From: Sphingobacterium sp. xlx-96
Lineage (GTDB): Bacteria; Bacteroidota; Bacteroidia; Sphingobacteriales; Sphingobacteriaceae
Assembly (NCBI RefSeq): GCF_011007365.1
Contig: NZ_WFKM01000001.1
Location: forward strand, 558,001 to 622,000
Reading direction: 5' to 3'
DNA: 64,000 nt
Made by a program: the position numbers and the translations under genes. The notes under the pieces were generated by a model. That model searched no databases. It had not been told where the DNA came from and was given only the letters and a program-made list of their open reading frames with translations. Of this stretch, positions 55,944 to 64,000 are shown piece after piece (the first letter of the stretch is position 1; the number at the start of each line of letters is the position of its first letter).

Positions 55944-56501
55944 ATGAACGGTATTTTAGAAGGTGTTGAATTTGAGCAATTTATATTAGGAGATGCTAAG
56001 GCCTTTCAAAAAGCTTTTGACTTCTATTTTCCGATTATCTTCCGTTATGCCTTAAGCAAAGGGACGGAAAAGGAGGATGCGGAAGATATTGCTCAGGAAG
56101 CATTTACCCTTTTGTTTCTGCACCGTGATAAAGTTCGGACTTCGAACGACCTTTATCCTTATTTATACATTATTACCAAGAGACTGTGTATATCCTTTTT
56201 TAGAAAAAAAATAAGCGGAGCGAAGACTGTTCAGGAAGCATCTTTTGAATGGTCTTCGATTTCTCTGCATTTAGAGCAGAAAATTAATTTTGTGGAACTA
56301 AATTGTATTCTCCAACAAATTATTGCGACGTTGCCACCCCAGCAACAGGAAATATACCGCCGGTTTAAGTTGGAAGACGAGCCCCAGCAAGATATCGCTG
56401 AAAGTATGGGGATCTCACGGCATACAGTCAAAAACCATTTGCAGGTTGCAACAAAGCTAGTACGCCTCAAGCTACAGAAAATCTATTTTTTCTTATTTTA
56501 G
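55944..56501 (+). CDS. RNA polymerase ECF sigma factor of the SusCD locus
   Basis: The 185-residue protein is an ECF sigma factor: region 2 (FRYALSKGTEKEDAEDIAQEAFT, about residues 32-54) and region 4 (QQQEIYRRFKLEDEPQQDIAESMGIS, with HTH SMGISRHTVKNHLQ). It is released by the FecR protein behind it to turn on the SusC gene when substrate is present. The gap to fecR is about 86 bases. Confidence 0.92.
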   Translation: MNGILEGVEFEQFILGDAKAFQKAFDFYFPIIFRYALSKGTEKEDAEDIAQEAFTLLFLHRDKVRTSNDLYPYLYIITKRLCISFFRKKISGAKTVQEASFEWSSISLHLEQKINFVELNCILQQIIATLPPQQQEIYRRFKLEDEPQQDIAESMGISRHTVKNHLQVATKLVRLKLQKIYFFLF

Positions 56502-56587
56502 GTATTATAAGTTTTCTTTAAAAAAAACACATTTAGGACTAGTACATTTCTTTTTGACTTTCGTTTATAAGTATAAATTGACAACGA

Positions 56588-57781
56588 TTGGATAAGAAAG
56601 AATTATATGCGTTATTAAAGCAGTATCGTGCTGGAACGCTCGATATGGAGAATCTCTCCCGATTACGTCACTTCCTGGATACAGAAGAAGGACGTTGTAT
56701 GTTGTCTGAAACATGGGATGATAAATTTGAACCGCCACATTATGTAGAGGATGACTTTATTCAATCTCGTGTTTTTCAAAATATAACAGATGACCAACGT
56801 ATTAAGCCGATACTTTACCCGCATAAATCCTTTTTTAGAAATAGCTGGTATAAGATAGCTGTGGCAGCAGCATTTCTCCTGTTTGGCGTGGTAGGGGCGC
56901 TTTGGTGGTATACAAACGATACCGAAATGGAAAACCGTCTATCTATACAGCCTACTGATACAATTCTACCAGGGAGTAACAAAGCGCGGATTCAATTTGA
57001 AGACGGTAGCTTTATAGAGTTAGACCAAATTACCACCGATACCGTTTTGGCGGATAAAGGATTACATATCTTCAAGCGTGCGGATGGAAGCGTAAGCTAT
57101 GCCTATGATGACAACGGTGCCACTCAGAAAGAACTGTATAATACGATTGTAACTCCTAGAGGTGGAGAATATAGCCTGACGCTTCCAGATGGCTCTAAAG
57201 TTTGGTTAAATGCCGCCACCAAACTTAAGTATCCGCTGAAATTTGCAAAAGACAGTAGGACCGTGGAGCTAGAAGGAGAGGCCTACTTTGAAGTGGCTAA
57301 GCAAAAAAGTGAGCATACTGCTGTGCCTTTCTATGTATCGAGTGGCACGCAGAAAATAGAGGTTTTAGGTACCCAGTTTAATGTCAATACATACGGCTCT
57401 ACCTATAAAACTACACTGATAGAAGGCCGTATAGCTATGCATTATACGGGTATTGCCAAAGCGAAGATTCTTACTCCTTCCCAACAGGCTCTTCATTCGG
57501 TAGCTACGGGTGCAAATACCGTGCAGGTGGTAGATCCTAATTACAGCATTGCTTGGCGTTCGGGAAAGTTTGCTTTCGACAACGTATCTATCTATGAAGT
57601 GATGGATGAGATCGCGAGATGGTATGACGTAGAGGTGGATTTTGAAGGCGATATGTCTCAAGTTCGATACTCGGGGAGTATATCAAGATTTGAAAAATTT
57701 GAACAATTGTTACAATTAATAGAGTGGACCGACCTAGTAACATTTAAAGTGCATGGAAGGAGGATAACTGTCATGAAATAA
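56588..57781 (+). CDS. FecR-type anti-sigma factor
   Basis: The 397-residue inner-membrane protein has a cytoplasmic N-terminus (about 1-90, binds sigma), one membrane span (about 93-110, IAVAAAFLLFGVVGALWWY), and a periplasmic FecR domain (about 180-290: TLPDGSKVWLNAATKLKYP, EGEAYFEVAK). A C-terminal DUF4974-like domain follows (about 320-395). The start is a TTG. It receives the signal from the SusC STN domain. The gap to SusC has a weak hairpin. Confidence 0.9.
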   Translation: MDKKELYALLKQYRAGTLDMENLSRLRHFLDTEEGRCMLSETWDDKFEPPHYVEDDFIQSRVFQNITDDQRIKPILYPHKSFFRNSWYKIAVAAAFLLFGVVGALWWYTNDTEMENRLSIQPTDTILPGSNKARIQFEDGSFIELDQITTDTVLADKGLHIFKRADGSVSYAYDDNGATQKELYNTIVTPRGGEYSLTLPDGSKVWLNAATKLKYPLKFAKDSRTVELEGEAYFEVAKQKSEHTAVPFYVSSGTQKIEVLGTQFNVNTYGSTYKTTLIEGRIAMHYTGIAKAKILTPSQQALHSVATGANTVQVVDPNYSIAWRSGKFAFDNVSIYEVMDEIARWYDVEVDFEGDMSQVRYSGSISRFEKFEQLLQLIEWTDLVTFKVHGRRITVMK

Positions 57782-57809
57782 TGCTACGCAAGCCTTAGCA
57801 TATAAAAAA

Positions 57810-57857
57810 GCAGGAACGTTGGAGCCGTCCCTGCAAGATATGCCAAAAGGCATTTTT
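57810..57857 (+). terminator. Two small hairpins between fecR and susC
   Basis: GCAGGAACG/CGTCCCTGC (57810-57834) and ATGCC-AAAA-GGCAT followed by a T run (57840-57857). They may partly end the regulator transcript or shape the SusC leader. Confidence 0.5.
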
Positions 57858-57899
57858 GGATTGAAACTGAATGTATTATTACTCTCAACCTATTAACAA

Positions 57900-60800
57900 A
57901 TGTATGAAAAAAAAAGGTTAGGGGCATGCTATGCCTTTAACTTACCTAAATTGAAAATTCCATTGTATATGAAATTGACATGGATTCTGATTTTAGTAGC
58001 CTCCATGCACCTTAGTGCGAGTACCTTTGGGCAAAAAATTACGCTAAAAGGGAAGAATGTTCGCTTGGCCACTCTATTGAAAGATTTTGAAAAACGTAGC
58101 GGGTACACTGTATTCTATGCGCAGGGAATCCTACCTAATCGTACGATTGCCAATGTTGAATTGGTGGATAGGGAAGCGCTAGAATTACTACGGCAATTAC
58201 TGGGACCTTATGAGTTGGATTTTAAGCGCAAAGAACGGAGTATAGTGCTATTGCCAAAGCAGGATGAAAAAGAGATTGTAAACGCGAGTGGGGCAATTAT
58301 TCAACGACAGATTCTAAAAGGTGTCACCAAAATGGGTATAGGAGCGGTATTGGCCAATGTCACTGTACGCGATAAATCTACCGGTAAAATAACCCGTACT
58401 GATGAATCAGGAGCATTTAGTCTAGAAGTGACCCTTCCCACGGTATTGGAGTTTTCTCTTTTGGGCTTTGATAAAAAAGAGGTCAACGTAAGTAGTATCG
58501 CGGCACTTCAAGTGGTATTGACGGAAAAAGTCACGGATATGGAAGAAGCTGTCGTCATTGGTTATGGACAAGTTAAGAAAAAGGATTTAACAGGCTCAGT
58601 TGTAAATATTAAAATGGAAGATGTTAAAGATGCACCTGTACTTTCTGTCGATCTGGCGTTACAGGGGCGTGTACCTGGGGCCGAATTTACGGCAACTACA
58701 GGGGAACCAGGTGCAACGACATCAATCCGTATACGCGGTACCCGGTCTATAACAGCTAGTAATGAGCCTCTTATTGTTGTCGATGGTGTAATGGATGCGG
58801 TGAGCAGCCTGACGGATATTAATACCTCCGATATTGAATCCATATCTGTGTTAAAGGATGCGTCTGCTACGGCAATATATGGTACGCGTGGTAGTAATGG
58901 CGTTATTATTGTCACGACAAAACAAGGGAAGTCTGGAAAGGACAATATCACCTTGCGAAGTACTGTCGGCTTGTCTCAGCTGCCTAGAAAGTTAGATATT
59001 ATGAATGCCTCGCAATATGCGCAGTATCGTAATGACTATGCTTTGTTTACATCGGCTGATCCTTACGGCGATATTACGATCAATTCTCCTATGTCGGCCT
59101 ATCCTTATCCTGACCCTTATTCACTAGGGAAAGGTACGGATTGGGTGGACGAAATAACACGTATTGCTCCCTATCACACCCACAATCTTTCTCTATCTGG
59201 TGGAAGGGATAAAAGTAGTTACTACGCTTCTATTGCTTATGATAATACACAAGGTATTATCCAAGAGAGTGGCTTGGGGCGTTTTACAGGACGATTGAAT
59301 CTCGATTATCAGCTTTTTCCATGGATGAAAGTGGGATTGAAGTATAGTTATACGAAGCGAGATGAAAATAAAAATCTGGTAACTATAGGGGGGACGAATT
59401 GGTGGAGTGGTGCAATTTATTTGAATCCGATGATCAAGGTTTATGATAATTTTAATGATCTGTGGTATTCTGGACAAAAGTTCAATTCACCCCGATCTAT
59501 CCTTGATTCAGATGTGATAAATAATATCAAGCATGATGGCATTACCAATACAGGATATATTGAAATAGAACCTGTAAAGAACTTAAAATTGAATTCGCAG
59601 TTGACTTATTATTCCTATGGACGTCACAGCTTTCAATATGAACCAGGAAGCTTACCGGCTAAGGCAGATAATGAGGGAGGTATGGCGTATAGAGGCGAGT
59701 ATACACAGAGCAATCTGATGAGTCAGACGACTTTGAACTACCTGAAAAAATGGGATGATATTCACCATTTTGATTTTACAGCCGGTTTTGTGGGTCAGAA
59801 GATTACGGATGATAACCTCACGCTACGTGGAGAGGGATATCAATCCGATGCCATTCTTTGGAACAATATGAATGCGATTCCAGATAAGGAAAATTATGTC
59901 GGTGGGTCGGGGAACACAAGTAAGACTTCAATGTCCTATTTAGCACGGGCTAACTACAATTATAAGAGCAAATACTACCTCACGGTAACAGGACGTAGAG
60001 ATGGAGCTTCCAACTTCGCAAAGAATGAAAAATGGGCGTTCTTTCCTTCAGCAGCATTAAAATGGACAGTAAGCAATGAGGATTTTTTAAAAGATTCAGA
60101 ATGGATCAAAGACTTTTCAATACGAGCGAGTGCTGGACGTACAGGGAATGATGGTATCTCTTCTTATCGGTCTTTGGCGGCCCTTTCCTCGTCAACTAGT
60201 GGTTACCTTTTTAATGGTTCCCAGCCTGTTGCGTTTTACCCATCCCGTCTAGCATCGGAAGAGTTGTCTTGGGAAAAAACCGATATGTACAACGTGGCTA
60301 CAGATATTGTGCTATTCAACAATAGAGTGAATATGACGTTCGAGGCGTATCTGTCTTATACAAAAGACCTATTGCTTGATGTTCAGACACCGAGACACAC
60401 CGGATACGCTACTCGGTTTGCAAATATCGGAAGAACCTCTAATAGAGGACTCGAGTTTAGTATAGAGACACGAAATATGCAAAAAGATAAGTTCTCATGG
60501 TCGAGTACATTTTCTATCTCGCATAATAAGCAGAAGGTAGATGATATCGGTCACTATGGTTATGTAAGTGCATATTCGGCATCCGGTAATAACAGTTATA
60601 TGATGTATGGTTATGTGAAAGATTATCCATTGAACGCCTTGTGGGGATTCCAGTACGCAGGTACATGGAAGTCGCAGGAAGAAATCGATAGAAATAAAAT
60701 AACAAAATCTTATGTCTCGGCTTCAGCTCAGCAGTACCGCTTAGGTTCAGCTCGTTATATCGATTCTAATCACGATGGTGTATTTAACGAAAATGACCTG

Positions 60801-61313
60801 ATCTATCTCGGCAATGCCGATCCATTGGTTCATGGAGGTTTACAAAACAACTTTAGGTACGATAAGTGGACGCTTGGAGTCTTTCTAAATTACTCGTTGG
60901 GAGGCAAGATCTATAATATCTCCGAGCAATGGATGGGAAATGGAAGCAATTTTGCCAACCAGTATACCTATATGTTAGATAGCTGGCACCCTGTTCGTAA
61001 CCCAAATTCTGACTTACCTCGGGCTGGTTCGGTCGATAATATAGCTTCAAGCCGTATGGTTTATGATGCTAGTTTTTTGAGACTTAAAAGTGTATCGATA
61101 GGGTATACATGGGATTTGGGTAAACTGACCAACAACAAATTAAGAGATGTACAGTTTGGGCTTGCAGGAGAGAATCTATTTGTTTGGAAAAAATACAATG
61201 GATTCGATCCGGACGTCTCATCCTCGAGCAATACATCGACTTTAAGAAGGGTTGATATTGGAGCTTATCCGAAGCCCAGAACTATCGTGGGCAGTATTCA
61301 AATAAGGTATTAA
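57900..61313 (+). CDS. SusC/RagA-type TonB-linked outer-membrane transporter
   Basis: The 1137-residue protein starts with a signal peptide (about residues 24-45, LTWILILVASMHLSASTFGQ). An STN signalling domain follows (about 46-115, KNVRLATLLKDFEKRSGY), which talks to FecR. Then come a carboxypeptidase-like domain (about 138-215), plug (VVIGYGQVKKKDLTGSV, ATAIYGTRGSNGVIIVTT) and a long beta-barrel ending in FGLAGENLFVW and IQIRY. It imports a bulky ligand with the SusD lipoprotein. The first ATG (57900) precedes nine As; the protein could also start at MKLTWIL (57969). Confidence 0.93.
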   Translation: MYEKKRLGACYAFNLPKLKIPLYMKLTWILILVASMHLSASTFGQKITLKGKNVRLATLLKDFEKRSGYTVFYAQGILPNRTIANVELVDREALELLRQLLGPYELDFKRKERSIVLLPKQDEKEIVNASGAIIQRQILKGVTKMGIGAVLANVTVRDKSTGKITRTDESGAFSLEVTLPTVLEFSLLGFDKKEVNVSSIAALQVVLTEKVTDMEEAVVIGYGQVKKKDLTGSVVNIKMEDVKDAPVLSVDLALQGRVPGAEFTATTGEPGATTSIRIRGTRSITASNEPLIVVDGVMDAVSSLTDINTSDIESISVLKDASATAIYGTRGSNGVIIVTTKQGKSGKDNITLRSTVGLSQLPRKLDIMNASQYAQYRNDYALFTSADPYGDITINSPMSAYPYPDPYSLGKGTDWVDEITRIAPYHTHNLSLSGGRDKSSYYASIAYDNTQGIIQESGLGRFTGRLNLDYQLFPWMKVGLKYSYTKRDENKNLVTIGGTNWWSGAIYLNPMIKVYDNFNDLWYSGQKFNSPRSILDSDVINNIKHDGITNTGYIEIEPVKNLKLNSQLTYYSYGRHSFQYEPGSLPAKADNEGGMAYRGEYTQSNLMSQTTLNYLKKWDDIHHFDFTAGFVGQKITDDNLTLRGEGYQSDAILWNNMNAIPDKENYVGGSGNTSKTSMSYLARANYNYKSKYYLTVTGRRDGASNFAKNEKWAFFPSAALKWTVSNEDFLKDSEWIKDFSIRASAGRTGNDGISSYRSLAALSSSTSGYLFNGSQPVAFYPSRLASEELSWEKTDMYNVATDIVLFNNRVNMTFEAYLSYTKDLLLDVQTPRHTGYATRFANIGRTSNRGLEFSIETRNMQKDKFSWSSTFSISHNKQKVDDIGHYGYVSAYSASGNNSYMMYGYVKDYPLNALWGFQYAGTWKSQEEIDRNKITKSYVSASAQQYRLGSARYIDSNHDGVFNENDLIYLGNADPLVHGGLQNNFRYDKWTLGVFLNYSLGGKIYNISEQWMGNGSNFANQYTYMLDSWHPVRNPNSDLPRAGSVDNIASSRMVYDASFLRLKSVSIGYTWDLGKLTNNKLRDVQFGLAGENLFVWKKYNGFDPDVSSSSNTSTLRRVDIGAYPKPRTIVGSIQIRY

Positions 61314-61330
61314 ATCAAAAAAGTTTATAA

Positions 61331-62809
61331 ATGAAACGTCTATTTATATTTTTTATTAGCAGTTTACTCTGGACAGGGTGTTCTATAGACGAGGAGCCTA
61401 CGTCTTTTGTGAATACAGATAATTATTACTTAACAGAGGCACAGTGTATTTCTGGTCTCAACTCTACCTATATTCCTCTAAAAACGATTTATTCATATAC
61501 TTATCTAATTGCGACGGAAGGTGTCACAGATCTGATGTATATCGCATCGGGTACGCTCGATGCGCAATTGGATATATCGCCTGCTTTGCCTCGTTTTGGA
61601 CAAAATATGTGGAATCTAGGTTATCAGGGTGTAATGTACTGTAATTCGATTATAGCGGGGATTAAACGTTCGCCGTTACCCGAAGAGACCAAAAATAGAT
61701 TGTTGGCCGAAGGGATGGTGATGCGTGCTTATTATTATTGGTTCCTGACCTCAACATTTGGCGATGTACCTTTTTATACGGAAGATGTAGCAAATGCTGA
61801 GGTGTTGGATAGGATCTCCAAAATGGGCAGAATGCCGGCAGTAGCGACACGAGATTATTTGATTGCCGAACTAGAGGAATATGTTCCGCACCTTGCACAG
61901 GTACGCACCAATGATGTACCGGGGAATCGCTCTGGAGCTGCCATGGGATGGATGCTGATCGGCAAGCTCGCTCAATGGAATAAGAAATGGGATGTGGCGC
62001 GAGATGCCATGGATAAGGTCGAAGCTATTTATGGGGACTTCAACAAATACCCGTTGGCGGATATTGCCCTGAAAAACAAGAATATTCTGGAGTCCATTTT
62101 TGAGGTGCAATTTACTTATTCTGAAACAGGGTTACAGGTGACGACAAACTCAGGAGCTATATGTATGCCTACACGCAGTACGGGAGCTATTTATGATGGT
62201 GTAGAGATACCTGAACTCGGTTCTACTTCTACAACCTGGTCACCTCTTCGGCCCAATAATTTCTTTTTTCAAAGTGTGATGCGCCGGGGCGGTGAGGATT
62301 TGAGAACAAATCTTAATATGGCTTGGGAATACAAAGGGGTAGCATTTAAGAGCACGGCTACAAGACCTTGGTTAGGAACTAAATTCTGGACATATAACAT
62401 GTATAATGTTGCTGACGGAAATAATCAGCGTGTATTTCGATATGCCGATGCATTATTGATGCAGGCCGAAAATTATATGGAGCTTAGAAATCAAACAGAC
62501 GCTATCAAATACCTAAATATGGTGCGTAATAGGGCTGGACTAGCAAACTACGAATTTAAGAACTGGGATCTGTTGAGAGAAGAGATTCAAAAGGAGAGAG
62601 GTCGGGAATTGCTTGGTGAGTATCAACGCAAGTATGATTTGGTACGATGGGGGATATGGTATCAAGCTACGTATGACTACACCGATTATGCTGCATTGAA
62701 AAATAATATGTTGCCTTGTCATGAATACTATCCTATCCCTGACATTGAAGTCGTGAAATCAGGAAACAATTTGGATAACAAAGCTTATGAATTTTATGGA
62801 AAAGGTTAA
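61331..62809 (+). CDS. SusD/RagB-type surface lipoprotein
   Basis: The 492-residue lipoprotein (lipobox SLLWTGC, Cys17) has SusD-type TPR-like helices: NTDNYYLTEAQCISGLNSTY, EGMVMRAYYYWFLTSTFGDVPF, and near the C-terminus NMVRNRAGLANY, ERGRELLGEYQRKYDLVRWG. It captures the ligand outside the cell and hands it to SusC. It follows susC by 17 bases. Its sugar or other ligand is not evident. Confidence 0.93.
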   Translation: MKRLFIFFISSLLWTGCSIDEEPTSFVNTDNYYLTEAQCISGLNSTYIPLKTIYSYTYLIATEGVTDLMYIASGTLDAQLDISPALPRFGQNMWNLGYQGVMYCNSIIAGIKRSPLPEETKNRLLAEGMVMRAYYYWFLTSTFGDVPFYTEDVANAEVLDRISKMGRMPAVATRDYLIAELEEYVPHLAQVRTNDVPGNRSGAAMGWMLIGKLAQWNKKWDVARDAMDKVEAIYGDFNKYPLADIALKNKNILESIFEVQFTYSETGLQVTTNSGAICMPTRSTGAIYDGVEIPELGSTSTTWSPLRPNNFFFQSVMRRGGEDLRTNLNMAWEYKGVAFKSTATRPWLGTKFWTYNMYNVADGNNQRVFRYADALLMQAENYMELRNQTDAIKYLNMVRNRAGLANYEFKNWDLLREEIQKERGRELLGEYQRKYDLVRWGIWYQATYDYTDYAALKNNMLPCHEYYPIPDIEVVKSGNNLDNKAYEFYGKG

Positions 62810-62822
62810 TATACATATAAAG

Positions 62823-63719
62823 ATGAAGAGGTTTAGGTTACCCACTTTTCTAGGGATACTTTTCTTCTCGGTCCTGTTACTAGTGATGGTCTCCTGTAAA
62901 GATAAGGAAGAGGTTGAGCCTATAATTGAGGTGCCTGGCCCCGAAGAATTGAATTTGCCTGATACGCTAAAAGTAATCAGTTACAATATTCTGGAGGGAA
63001 TGAAAAATGATAAAGCAAACAATTATAATAAGTTCGTGGAATGGATCAAGTCCCAAGCTCCCGACGTGTTAGCTTTACAAGAGGTCAATGGTTTCAATCA
63101 GAAGGAGCTGGAAAAATTAGCTAAGAGATATGGACATAATTATGTGATTACGAATCCTAAATCTACAGATAATTACCCAGTAGCTTTAACGTCGAAGTAT
63201 CCGATCGAATCGAGGCGTCGAATCACCATGAATGTGTCGCACGGGGCTATTTTTGCAAGACTTAAAAATACAGACTTAAATATTGTCGTTACCCATTTTT
63301 GGCCGCAGGCTTATTGGAAGACCGTCGGTGATAATCTGGGAAATGACTATCGTTTGCAGGAAGCTAAGATTGTGTTGGACAGTACGATTCGGAAGTTCGC
63401 AGCAGAGAAGGATTGGCTGTTTATGGGTGATTTTAACTCTGTATCGCGTCGAGATTATGCTCCTTCTGTAACGACTAACAATTATTGGGCAATAGATGAA
63501 ATCATGGGTGCGGGATATATTGATGCTATCCATTACTTACATGGCAATAAAGAAGATGGCAGTGCCAAGTATGATTTTCAATACCCGGGGAGACGAATCG
63601 ATTTTATATTCGGAACGGAGCCGATATTGAAGAAAGTGACTAAAGCTATGCCTATCTATGATGAGTTTACTAAGGTGTATTCAGATCACCCCCCTATGAT
63701 GTTTCATTTACTACTCTAG
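62823..63719 (+). CDS. Endonuclease/exonuclease/phosphatase-family lipoprotein
   Basis: From ATG 62823 the protein is 298 residues with a lipobox (VMVSC, Cys25). The EEP fold shows VISYNILEGM, DVLALQEVNG (metal Glu), FMGDFNSVS (Asp and Asn) and YSDHPPMMFH (catalytic His). These enzymes cut phosphodiesters: DNA, RNA, sphingomyelin or inositol phosphates. It overlaps the end of SusD if the upstream ATG (62787) is used; the signal peptide favours 62823. Its place in the locus suggests that the SusCD ligand contains a phosphodiester. Confidence 0.88.
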   Translation: MKRFRLPTFLGILFFSVLLLVMVSCKDKEEVEPIIEVPGPEELNLPDTLKVISYNILEGMKNDKANNYNKFVEWIKSQAPDVLALQEVNGFNQKELEKLAKRYGHNYVITNPKSTDNYPVALTSKYPIESRRRITMNVSHGAIFARLKNTDLNIVVTHFWPQAYWKTVGDNLGNDYRLQEAKIVLDSTIRKFAAEKDWLFMGDFNSVSRRDYAPSVTTNNYWAIDEIMGAGYIDAIHYLHGNKEDGSAKYDFQYPGRRIDFIFGTEPILKKVTKAMPIYDEFTKVYSDHPPMMFHLLL

Positions 63720-63745
63720 TATTTTAACGCTCGAATAATACAAAA

Positions 63746-64000
63746 ATGAATAAGATAACAATATATAACATGTTTATCCATAGAAGTCTCGTACTTATTC
63801 TTTTGACCCTTTTGATGGGGTGTGAGAGAAAGTTTGATTTGGGACTTTCATTGTCTGTCAATACCAACGAAATGCACCTCGAAGCCACGGAGGGAAAGAC
63901 AAAGATTATGGTATATGCGGATGGTGACTGGAATGTTTCGATCAAAGAAGATGCGGATTGGCTGGCATTGGACCGTATGTCGGGGACGGGGAATTCGGAT
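63746..64000 (+). CDS. BACON-domain lipoprotein, N-terminal part (cut by window edge)
   Basis: It begins at ATG 63746 and is open to the right edge; 85 residues are seen. Signal and lipobox (LTLLMGC) are followed by LSLSVNTNEMHLEATEGKT and MVYADGDWNVSIKEDADWLA, a classic BACON beta-sandwich start. It likely binds the locus substrate on the surface. It follows the EEP gene by 26 bases and is the last gene of the window. Confidence 0.8.
   Translation, partial: MNKITIYNMFIHRSLVLILLTLLMGCERKFDLGLSLSVNTNEMHLEATEGKTKIMVYADGDWNVSIKEDADWLALDRMSGTGNSD

Noticed and set aside
57900..57915. SusC start next to a run of nine As, possibly shifted (MKKK if one A more)
   Set aside because: The frame is open as it stands and gives a normal SusC N-terminus, so no frameshift was called.
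1..64000. CRISPR array, prophage, insertion sequence, integron or rRNA operon
   Set aside because: No regular direct repeats with spacers, no transposase or phage genes, and no rRNA sequence were seen on either strand.

Overview
The window looks like chromosomal DNA of a Bacteroidota bacterium, most likely family Sphingobacteriaceae (Sphingobacterium or a close relative). The evidence is a SusC/SusD pair with its ECF sigma factor and FecR-type anti-sigma factor, a short 286-residue primary sigma factor, type III glutamine synthetase, many secreted peptidases of families typical of the phylum (S9, S46, M13, M16, M64), moderate-to-low GC, TTG starts, almost no Shine-Dalgarno sequences, and repeated TAnnTTTG -7 boxes. 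No insertion sequence, prophage, CRISPR array or rRNA gene was seen.

Bases 1-16150 hold mostly housekeeping genes: the end of a glycosyltransferase, an FKBP isomerase, an aldo/keto reductase, kdsB, type III glutamine synthetase, an S9 peptidase, a SIMPL protein, rpoD, fmt, a LolE/FtsX-like permease, a Kef-type antiporter and icd. Bases 16157-26616 hold an M64 peptidase gene split at a T8 run, an operon of thioredoxin-rhodanese, DUF423 and CLC (the CLC carries fluoride-type motifs), a DPP11-like S46 peptidase, oxyR followed by a second CLC with CBS domains, and riboflavin synthase. Bases 26617-30812 hold a candidate small RNA, tRNA-Arg(CCG), and a putative metal-uptake operon. That operon encodes a Cys/His-rich leader protein, a TonB receptor and a His-rich lipoprotein, and it is fronted by a good promoter whose spacer contains a palindrome. 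Bases 30836-48425 hold xerD, M16 and M13 peptidases, smc, an ABC-F protein with a suggestive leader, a deoxynucleoside kinase, trpS, mazG, a small conserved protein and rocD.

Bases 48555-54523 are accessory. A secreted protein of short repeats is followed by a lipoprotein-like TPR histidine kinase and its response regulator. Next comes a badly decayed RND efflux operon (adaptor, pump and outer-membrane factor fragments in order, full of stops and deletions). Bases 54831-64000 hold a SusCD-type uptake locus: a BACON-like lipoprotein, ECF sigma, FecR anti-sigma, SusC, SusD, an endonuclease/exonuclease/phosphatase lipoprotein, and a truncated second BACON lipoprotein. No glycoside hydrolase is visible, so the substrate may be a phosphodiester or phosphate-bearing compound rather than a plain glycan.

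The items most worth following up are the putative metal operon and its operator-promoter, the ABC-F leader with a start-stop mini-ORF, the T8 split peptidase, the fluoride-type CLC, the candidate sRNA, the repeat protein next to the kinase pair, and a small family of intergenic palindromes. All calls rest on reading the sequence; no database search was run.
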